A DNA stretch of 64,000 nt, from positions 1 to 64,000 of the forward strand of contig JAUHWT010000007.1 in assembly GCA_030427145.1 (NCBI GenBank), given 5' to 3'. Of the stretch, positions 57,668 to 64,000 are shown in pieces (the first letter of the stretch is position 1; each line of letters starts with the position of its first letter). The position numbers were made by a program, and so were the translations under genes. The notes below the pieces were generated by a model. The model was not told where the DNA came from, made no database searches, and saw only the letters and a program-made list of their open reading frames with translations. The stretch comes from Alphaproteobacteria bacterium (GTDB taxonomy: Bacteria > Pseudomonadota > Alphaproteobacteria > Rhodobacterales > Rhodobacteraceae).

Positions 57668-58081
57668 TCAGCTGCCCACCAGAGGTCCGGGGCAGGGCAG
57701 GTCACTGTCATCCGAATGGCTCTCGGTCAGCGTGATGCCGTCTTCCCCTGACGCCACGACCTGCGTGGCGTAAATACGTCCGTTTTCCACACCCGTGCGC
57801 CAGCACATTCGTTCCGGATCACCGACATAGGTGAAACAGACATGCCCGCCATCAAATTCCCAAAAACCCTCCTGACAGAGTCCGCTGGCAAACCGCCACA
57901 GCGCCCGCCCGCTCCGGTAGTACTGCTCAGATCCGAAATACTCGCCATTCCAGGTGAAATGGACCGTGCGGCCACTGACGCGCCGGGCAAATTCCTCAGC
58001 CGTGACAATCGGTTCCGCCGCCAGCCACACGGGCTGAACCGCCAGCATCAACACGACCAGCCATGTTCGCAGGGTCCTCAT
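57668..58081 (-). CDS. Hypothetical secreted protein
   Basis: A 137-residue protein with signal peptide MRTLRTWLVVLMLAVQPVWLAA. The mature part contains GRTVHFTWNGEYFGSEQYY, a GGHVCFTYVGDPERMCWR core with conserved-looking Cys and aromatic residues, and an acidic Ser-rich C-terminus. It resembles uncharacterised periplasmic proteins of marine alphaproteobacteria, but I cannot name the family. The longer open frame starts at 58135 without a signal-like N-terminus. Confidence 0.7.
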   Translation of the reverse strand: MRTLRTWLVVLMLAVQPVWLAAEPIVTAEEFARRVSGRTVHFTWNGEYFGSEQYYRSGRALWRFASGLCQEGFWEFDGGHVCFTYVGDPERMCWRTGVENGRIYATQVVASGEDGITLTESHSDDSDLPCPGPLVGS

Positions 58082-58230
58082 TTCAACGCACCTAGCATGA
58101 CGCAATTGAGGGATGAACCCGATTCCGCGCCGCAACGCCCCTTGTGGCCTGGACGGGTGCCGGGAATTGGCGTAAAGGGCGGGCTGGAACTGCGACCCCC
58201 GCAGTCAGTAATTACGGAGATTGTTGCGCG

Positions 58231-59979
58231 ATGGATCTGTTCGCGGAAGTGAAGACCCTGGTTCTGCAGGGAATTGACACGCTGGTTGCCGACGGCACGC
58301 TGCCCGAGGGTCTGGAAACCCGCGCGGTTTCCGTGGAACCCCCGCGCGATCCGGCTCACGGCGACATGGCCACCAACGCCGCAATGGTCCTCGCCAAACC
58401 CGCCCGCAAATCCCCCCGCGACATTGCCGCCGCCCTGGCTGAGGTGCTCGCCAAAGACCCCGGCATCGCGAATGCCGATGTGGCGGGACCGGGCTTTCTC
58501 AACCTGCGCCTCGATCCGTCCCGGTGGTTCAGCATCATTCCCGCCGTAATCGCCGCCGGTACCGGTTTTGGCCGCTCCGAAATGGGGCAGGGGCAGAGGG
58601 TCAATGTCGAGTTCGTGTCCGCCAACCCCACCGGCCCGCTGCATGTGGGCCACACGCGCGGCACCGTGTTCGGCGACACGCTTTCCAACCTGCTCGCCTT
58701 CGCGGGCTACGACGTGACGCGCGAATACTACATCAACGATGGCGGCGCCCAGGTCGACGTTCTCGCCCGCTCCGCCTATGAGCGTTACCGTGAAGCCAAC
58801 GGACTTGAGCCCGAAATCGCCGAAGGTCTCTATCCCGGCGACTACCTGATTCCCGTCGGTGAGGCGCTTAAGGAAAAATACGGCGACAGCCTGATCGACC
58901 AGCCCGAGGACAAATGGCTGGCCGAACTGCGCGAGTTTGCCACCGAAATGATGATGGACCTGATCCGCAGCGACCTGGCTCTGCTCGGCGTCAAAATGGA
59001 CAGCTTCTTCTCCGAGAAGTCCCTCTACGGCTCCGGCCGCATCGAGGAGGCGGTAGAATCACTCGAATCACGGGGCCTCATCTACAACGGCGTTCTCGAA
59101 CCACCCAAGGGCAAAAAGCCCGAGGATTGGGAGCCGCGCCCGCAAACCCTGTTCAAATCCACCGAATATGGCGATGATGTCGACCGCCCGCTGAAAAAAT
59201 CGGACGGCTCCTGGACCTATTTCGCCCCGGATATCGCCTACCACTACGACAAAATTCAGCGCGACTTTGATATGCTGATCGACGTTTTTGGTGCGGATCA
59301 TGGCGGCTACGTCAAGCGGATGAAGGCGGCGGTTGCGGCACTTTCGGGTGATAAATCAGTATCTTTGGACATTAAGCTCGTGCAGCTTGTGAAGCTCTTC
59401 CGTGGCGGTGAGCCGTTCAAGATGTCCAAACGCGCCGGCAATTTCGTCACCCTGCGTGACCTGCTTGACCAGGTTGGGCCGGACGAGACCCGGTTCGTCA
59501 TGCTCACACGCAAAAACGACGCCCCGCTCGACTTCGATTTCGACAAGGTCACGGAAAAATCGAAGGAAAACCCGGTTTATTACGTTCAGTACGCCCACGC
59601 CCGCGCCTGTTCCATTCTGTCCCGTGCCCGTGACGAAAACATGGAAACCTCGGATGAGGCCCTGGCCGGAGCCGATCTGAGCCTGCTGGGTCGCGATGCG
59701 GAGATGCGTCTTCTGCGCAAGATCTCCGAGTGGCCCCGCCATGTCGAGCTGGCCGCGAACCACCATGAGCCGCACAGAATTTCGTTCTATCTCTACGACC
59801 TGGCGTCGGAATTTCATGCATTGCAGCATCAGGGAAAACTGGAGGAGGAGCACCGTTTCGTGCGCCCCGACGCGCCAGATCTGACCCGCGCAAGACTGGC
59901 TCTGGTGCGGGCCTCAATGGTTGTGATTTCGACAGGACTTGGTATTCTCGGGGTAACCCCAATGGAAGAGATGCGTTAA
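58231..59979 (+). CDS. argS: Arginyl-tRNA synthetase
   Basis: A 582-residue class I synthetase. The HIGH motif is HVGHTRG near residue 139, in PTGPLHVGHTRGTVFGDTLSNLL, and the KMSKS loop reads FKMSKRAGN near 398. The N-terminal DALR-type anticodon-binding part is at the C-terminus (YDLASEFHALQHQG). The start at 58231 gives the normal N-terminus MDLFAEVK; the frame is open to 58144. Confidence 0.96.
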   Translation: MDLFAEVKTLVLQGIDTLVADGTLPEGLETRAVSVEPPRDPAHGDMATNAAMVLAKPARKSPRDIAAALAEVLAKDPGIANADVAGPGFLNLRLDPSRWFSIIPAVIAAGTGFGRSEMGQGQRVNVEFVSANPTGPLHVGHTRGTVFGDTLSNLLAFAGYDVTREYYINDGGAQVDVLARSAYERYREANGLEPEIAEGLYPGDYLIPVGEALKEKYGDSLIDQPEDKWLAELREFATEMMMDLIRSDLALLGVKMDSFFSEKSLYGSGRIEEAVESLESRGLIYNGVLEPPKGKKPEDWEPRPQTLFKSTEYGDDVDRPLKKSDGSWTYFAPDIAYHYDKIQRDFDMLIDVFGADHGGYVKRMKAAVAALSGDKSVSLDIKLVQLVKLFRGGEPFKMSKRAGNFVTLRDLLDQVGPDETRFVMLTRKNDAPLDFDFDKVTEKSKENPVYYVQYAHARACSILSRARDENMETSDEALAGADLSLLGRDAEMRLLRKISEWPRHVELAANHHEPHRISFYLYDLASEFHALQHQGKLEEEHRFVRPDAPDLTRARLALVRASMVVISTGLGILGVTPMEEMR

Positions 59980-60053
59980 GAAATCCAAAGTATTTTGGGG
60001 TTGGAGCAAGGGCACCTACACGATATGGTGTTTAAAATACAGGCTAGAACCCA

Positions 60054-60989
60054 ATGCACGAAGCTTATCGCGACGATTATGCATCCCTTATGGATGGCAA
60101 CGGAAACTCACTGATCCCCGGCTCGGTCAGGCGCGCGGTCAGCGCGCTTGTGTTTCTCGGGCTGATAGCGGGGATGGGTGTCTGGGCCTGGCGTCTCGGC
60201 ACCCGCGACGCCCGCGAGGTTCCCATCATCCGCGCCATGGAAGGTCCCGCCCGCATCACGCCGGAGGATCAGGGCGGATTTGTGGCGCCCAATACCGACC
60301 TCGAAATCAACTCGGTCCTTGAGGGCAATCCCGCTCCCGTCCCCCGTGAGACGGCAACCGCCCTGGCCCAGCCCGAAGTGCTGACCGAGGAGGACGGCCC
60401 CCAGGGAACCCTCGAAATCACCGCGACCGCTCCGGAGCCGGTCGAGGATCCCGACGCTGAGATTACCCTCGGCGGTGAACCGGTCGAGGCCCTGCCCGAG
60501 GACGCCATCGCCGGGGACGACGCGCCCACGGTCCAGCCTGGCGAACTCAGCGCCTTGGTGGAAAGCCTGCAGACGCCCGAACCTGAAGAGGCGGAGCAGG
60601 CGGCTCCGTTCTCCACCGGTCCGCGTCCGCTGAGCCGTCCGCGTCACCTTCGCGCCGCGCCGGCCGCATCAACGGCGGCCAGCACCACTCCTGTCGCGGC
60701 CGCCCCGGTCGTCCCGAAAGAGGTCGCCTCCGTCCCAACCGGCAGCCGCCTGATCCAGCTTGGCGCTTTCGACAGCGAACAGATCACCCGCAGCGCATGG
60801 GCCAGCCTCGTGGCGAAACATGGCGATCTGCTGGGCTCCAAGAGCCTCTACGTGCAGCGTACCACCAACAATTCGCGGGTGTTCTACCGCCTTCGCGTTG
60901 CCGGTTTCTCCAACACGACCCAGACCCGGGACATGTGTGAGGCCCTTCGCGCGCGGGGCGTCGACTGCATCCCGGTAACCGTGCAGTAG
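60054..60989 (+). CDS. SPOR-domain protein
   Basis: A 311-residue inner-membrane protein that likely binds denuded septal peptidoglycan. One membrane helix lies at about 28-45 (ALVFLGLIAGMGVWAWRLG), then a long Pro/Glu/Ala-rich periplasmic linker (about 60-220). The C-terminal SPOR domain (about 228-311) has IQLGAFDSEQITRSAWASLVAKHG and the closing FYRLRVAGFSNTTQTRDMCEALRARGVDC. Gene order argS-SPOR-nagZ is typical of Rhodobacterales. It abuts nagZ. Confidence 0.92.
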   Translation: MHEAYRDDYASLMDGNGNSLIPGSVRRAVSALVFLGLIAGMGVWAWRLGTRDAREVPIIRAMEGPARITPEDQGGFVAPNTDLEINSVLEGNPAPVPRETATALAQPEVLTEEDGPQGTLEITATAPEPVEDPDAEITLGGEPVEALPEDAIAGDDAPTVQPGELSALVESLQTPEPEEAEQAAPFSTGPRPLSRPRHLRAAPAASTAASTTPVAAAPVVPKEVASVPTGSRLIQLGAFDSEQITRSAWASLVAKHGDLLGSKSLYVQRTTNNSRVFYRLRVAGFSNTTQTRDMCEALRARGVDCIPVTVQ

Positions 60990-62003
60990 ATGGCCGCGCG
61001 CGCCGTCATCTTTGGCTGTGGTGGCACCACGCTCACACCGGAGGAGTTGCGGTTTTTCACCAGCCGCGATCCCTGGGGGTTCATCCTCTTTGCCCGCAAC
61101 GTGGAAAACCCCGAACAGCTGCGCGCCCTCACCGACAGCCTGCGCCAGGCCGTGGGCCGTGACGCGCCCGTTCTGATTGACCAGGAGGGCGGCCGCGTCG
61201 CCCGCCTGCGCGGCCCGCACTGGCGCGAATGGGAACCGGCACTGGACGAATGCCAGCACTTCTCCGACATCGACGCCCGCGCCAGGGCCATGCGCCTGCG
61301 CTACAGGCTGATGGCGGGCGAATTGCGCAGCGTTGGCATTGACGTGAACTGCGCCCCGGTCCTCGACCTCGTGCAGGAATATTCCCACGCCGTTCTGAAA
61401 AACCGCTGCTACGGCCCGGACATGCAGGGCGTTGCCATCACCGGTCGCGCCGTGGCCGAAGGTCTGATGGAGGGCGGTGTTCTGCCCGTGATCAAACACA
61501 TGCCAGGCCAGGGCCGCGCCGACCTCGACAGCCATATGAACCTGCCGGTGGTCAGCACAACCCACACGGAACTGACCAACACCGATTTCGCCCCGTTCAG
61601 GGCGCTCGCCGATCTGCCCATGGCGATGTCCGCCCACGTGATCTACAGCGACATCGACCCCACCGCTCCGGCAACCCTGTCGCCGCGCATGAACGTCATC
61701 ATGCGCCAGGAAATTGGCTTCGACGGTCTTCTGATGACCGACGACCTCTCCATGCACGCCCTGACCGGACCTTTCGGCAAGCGGGCGGAGAATGCCCTGG
61801 CCGCCGGATGTGACGTGGTCCTGCACTGCAATGGCGATCCCAATGAGATGGTGCCGGTCGCGGATGCGGTTCCCCTTCTTGAGGGCCGGTCCCTGGAGCG
61901 CGCCAATGCGGCGCTCGCCCTGCGCCAGGACCCGCAACCGGCGGATTTCGAGGCTCTTGAGGCCGAATACGCCGAACTGAGGGAGAGGACCGTCCATGCT
62001 TGA
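60990..62003 (+). CDS. nagZ: Beta-N-acetylhexosaminidase NagZ
   Basis: A 337-residue glycoside hydrolase family 3 enzyme that removes GlcNAc from muropeptides in cell-wall recycling. Motifs are LIDQEGGRVARLRGP (61-75) and KHMPGQGRADLDSH (169-182), holding the Asp-x-His dyad (D180, H182); here Q174 replaces the His usual in PGHG. The nucleophile Asp is in LLMTDDLSMHAL. The end overlaps the scpA start by eight bases. Confidence 0.93.
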   Translation: MAARAVIFGCGGTTLTPEELRFFTSRDPWGFILFARNVENPEQLRALTDSLRQAVGRDAPVLIDQEGGRVARLRGPHWREWEPALDECQHFSDIDARARAMRLRYRLMAGELRSVGIDVNCAPVLDLVQEYSHAVLKNRCYGPDMQGVAITGRAVAEGLMEGGVLPVIKHMPGQGRADLDSHMNLPVVSTTHTELTNTDFAPFRALADLPMAMSAHVIYSDIDPTAPATLSPRMNVIMRQEIGFDGLLMTDDLSMHALTGPFGKRAENALAAGCDVVLHCNGDPNEMVPVADAVPLLEGRSLERANAALALRQDPQPADFEALEAEYAELRERTVHA

Positions 62004-62787
62004 TGACAGTTTCGACGCCGCCGGCACCGAGGCCCGCATCGCCTCCGAGGCGCTCCGCGTGGATGTGGACGGGTTTGAGGGCCCGCTCGACCTGCTCCTC
62101 ACACTCGCCCGCAGTCAAAAAGTCGACCTTCTGAAGATCTCAATCCTCAAACTGGCCGAGCAGTATCTGGGCTTTGTTGAGGAGGCCAAGAAACTCCGCA
62201 TCGAACTGGCCGCCGATTACCTCGTGATGGCCGCCTGGCTCGCTTTCCTCAAATCGCGTCTCCTGCTTCCCCCCGACCCGGAAGAGGAAGGCCCTTCCGG
62301 TGAGGACATGGCCGCGCACCTGGCCTTCCAGCTTCAGCGTCTTGAGGCCATGCGCTCCGTCGCCGCCCAGCTTATGGCCCGCGACCAGCTTGGCCGTGAC
62401 GTCTTCGCCCGTGGCGAGCCGCAAAATGTCAGCAAAACCACCGAGATCCGTCACTCCGCGACCCTCATGGACCTGCTGCGTGCCTATTCCCGGATCAAAA
62501 CCCGCGAGGATTTCCAACCCCTCCACCTGACCCGCAAACCGGTCTACACGATGGAGCAGGCTTTGGAGCGCATGCGCGGCCTTGTGGGCGACGCCATGGA
62601 CTGGGTGCAGCTCTCCGAATGGCTCCCGCCCGAATGGTGCACCGACGGTAAGAAGCGCCGCAACGCCACCGCCGCCAATTTTGCAGCCTCCCTCGAACTC
62701 GTGAAGGAGGGCAGGCTCCGCATCCGTCAGGACGGAACCTTCCAGCCGATTTTTCTGCGTCGCTGCGACGAGGAGGACCGAACATGA
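61996..62787 (+). CDS. scpA: Segregation and condensation protein A
   Basis: A 263-residue kleisin of the SMC-ScpAB condensin. The N-terminal FEGPLDLLLTLARSQKVDLLKISILKLAEQYL is the SMC-binding part, ADYLVMAAWLAFLKSRLLLP follows, and the C-terminal winged helix starts near residue 195. It overlaps nagZ and scpB on both sides, so the genes are co-translated. Confidence 0.94.
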   Translation: MLDDSFDAAGTEARIASEALRVDVDGFEGPLDLLLTLARSQKVDLLKISILKLAEQYLGFVEEAKKLRIELAADYLVMAAWLAFLKSRLLLPPDPEEEGPSGEDMAAHLAFQLQRLEAMRSVAAQLMARDQLGRDVFARGEPQNVSKTTEIRHSATLMDLLRAYSRIKTREDFQPLHLTRKPVYTMEQALERMRGLVGDAMDWVQLSEWLPPEWCTDGKKRRNATAANFAASLELVKEGRLRIRQDGTFQPIFLRRCDEEDRT

Positions 62788-63455
62788 ACGAGACCACCCA
62801 TGATTTCGACGATGCCGAAGCCTGGACGCTCCCCTCACCGGAGGAGCAGCAGCGCATGGTTGAGGCGGTTCTCTTCGCCAGCAAAACACCGCTCAGCACC
62901 GCCCAGCTAAAGGAACGCCTGCCCGAGGGCTGCGACATCGGCGAGGCTGTCGTGGCCCTGCGCGAGCACTACCGCGGCCGTGGCGTGCAACTGGTGCGCG
63001 TGGGCGAGGGCTGGGCCTTCCGCACCGCGGGCGATCTGGCCTTCCTGATGAGCCGCGAGGTGGTCGAGACCCGCAAGCTCAGCCGCGCCGCCGTTGAGAC
63101 CCTGGCCATCATTGCCTATCACCAGCCGGTCACCCGCGCCGAGATCGAGGAAATCCGTGGCGTTTCGGTCTCCAGCGGCACCATTGACCTTCTGATGGAT
63201 CAGGGCTGGGTCAAACTCGGCCGTCGCCGCGAAAGCCCGGGCCGCCCCATGACCCTCATCGTGACCCCGGCCTTCCTCGACCATTTCGGTCTCGGCTCCG
63301 AAAAGGACCTGCCCGGCGTCGCCGAACTCCGCGCCGCCGGTCTGCTCGACAACCGCCCAGGTTTCGTGCCCACACCGGAGAATGCGGCCGGGGAAGGAGA
63401 TGCCGACCTTACGGGCGAGGACGCCGAGGGCGAACCCGCCGACCTCTTCACCTGA
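62784..63455 (+). CDS. scpB: Segregation and condensation protein B
   Basis: A 223-residue condensin subunit with two winged-helix domains: MVEAVLFASKTPLSTAQLKERLPEG at the start, and LSRAAVETLAIIAYHQPVTRAEIEEIRGVSVSSGTID in outline, followed by GRRRESPGRPMTLIVTPAFLDHFGL. It dimerises and binds ScpA. An acidic tail closes it. The start overlaps scpA by ATGA. Confidence 0.94.
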   Translation: MNETTHDFDDAEAWTLPSPEEQQRMVEAVLFASKTPLSTAQLKERLPEGCDIGEAVVALREHYRGRGVQLVRVGEGWAFRTAGDLAFLMSREVVETRKLSRAAVETLAIIAYHQPVTRAEIEEIRGVSVSSGTIDLLMDQGWVKLGRRRESPGRPMTLIVTPAFLDHFGLGSEKDLPGVAELRAAGLLDNRPGFVPTPENAAGEGDADLTGEDAEGEPADLFT

Positions 63456-63465
63456 GACAGCCCTC

Positions 63466-64000
63466 TCAGTCTTTGAGCAGCTTCAAAAACGCCGTCATCG
63501 CCCGCGCCGCGCGGGCTTCGATGGTCGCCTGATCCGGCGGCGGCATCGCCCCGATCGCCCGCCTGATCTGCATGTCCCCGATCAGCAGGCCCAGATACAC
63601 CTCCACCAACCCTTCAGCCGCATCATCCCCCGCCACCCGTCGCATCAAATCCACCAGCAGCGGTCTCACCGCCTCGCGACCTTCCGCTGAGATCGCCGCG
63701 CCCAACTCCCCTGAGGCATCCGCCGCCGCCGCCCGGTTCAGCAGCACTGCCCGGTCGCCCAGCACCATCCCGAGCAAAACCGGCCCAAGCCGCGCCAGCG
63801 CCTCCAGCGGGTCACCCTGGTCCGCAATGGCCCTATCCAGCAGCGCACGGGACGTCGCCGCATTATCCCGCACCATCTCCGCAAACAGCCCCTGCTTGTC
63901 CCCGTACCATCGGTAAAGCGTCTCGTTCGACGCCTTCGCCGCTCTGGCAATGGTCAGCATCGACGTGCCCGCATATCCCCGCTCCTCAAGCAGGGCATAG
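63466..64000 (-). CDS. TetR family regulator, 5' end outside the window
   Basis: The reading frame is open through the right edge. The visible N-terminal part reads YALLEERGYAGTSMLTIARA, then KASNETLYRWYGDKQGLFAEMV, a typical TetR helix-turn-helix. The C-terminal ligand-binding half is Ala-rich. The internal Met at 63960 is not the true start because the HTH begins upstream of it. The regulated gene is unknown. It is convergent with scpB. Confidence 0.85.
   Translation of the reverse strand, partial: YALLEERGYAGTSMLTIARAAKASNETLYRWYGDKQGLFAEMVRDNAATSRALLDRAIADQGDPLEALARLGPVLLGMVLGDRAVLLNRAAAADASGELGAAISAEGREAVRPLLVDLMRRVAGDDAAEGLVEVYLGLLIGDMQIRRAIGAMPPPDQATIEARAARAMTAFLKLLKD

Overview
The window is high-GC bacterial chromosome, most likely from an alphaproteobacterium of the Rhodobacterales type. 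This is inferred from a 14-gene nuo operon with small extra ORFs between subunits, an enlarged NuoE, a Rhodobacter-type porin, the order birA-coaX-rnj after nuoN, the order argS-SPOR protein-nagZ-scpA-scpB, and DUF3576 lipoprotein-leuS-lptE-holA. No rRNA, complete tRNA or CRISPR array was recognised.

Region 1 (1 to about 13.1 kb) is the right-hand part of a phage or prophage-like element that continues past the left edge. It starts with about 1.1 kb of non-coding, repeat-rich DNA: a 35-bp tandem array, degenerate repeats, a pair of identical palindromes and seven copies of an iteron-like 14-mer. A replication module follows: a leftward primase/helicase (VapE type) and a small DNA-binding-like gene, then a rightward, tightly coupled operon with a coiled-coil protein, a Tad2/DUF2829-like protein, a Cas4-like DUF2800 nuclease, a DUF2815 ssDNA-binding-type protein, a small ORF, a family B DNA polymerase, a VRR-NUC nuclease and an SNF2-type helicase. 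A repressor-like gene, a cytosine-methyltransferase-like gene and a 71-aa protein close the element. Five of these proteins, otherwise unrelated, end in the same acidic tail, D/E-D/E-L-L-stop. This is the most interesting signal in the window and suggests a common docking peptide. No integrase, capsid, terminase or lysis gene lies in the window.

Region 2 (13.3-17.2 kb) holds a ThuA-like/Gfo-Idh pair, the NAD(P)H-hydrate repair enzyme Nnr and a lone gcvH. Region 3 (17.4-35.8 kb) is the respiratory complex I operon nuoA-N, followed by biotin ligase, type III pantothenate kinase and RNase J in the same direction. Region 4 (35.8-46.3 kb) has an RhlE-like RNA helicase, ferredoxin-NADP reductase, a DctPQM TRAP transporter with a beta-hydroxyacid dehydrogenase, an EamA exporter, YggS and a porin. 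Region 5 (46.5-64 kb) is housekeeping: leuS-lptE-holA-GST, an MscS channel, a flavoprotein/SDR pair, tldE/pmbA with an inositol-phosphatase-like gene, argS, a SPOR protein, nagZ, scpA-scpB and a TetR regulator cut by the right edge.

Start codons were chosen from ribosome binding sites and ATGA/TAATG overlaps. Names rest on motif recognition by eye; no database search was run.
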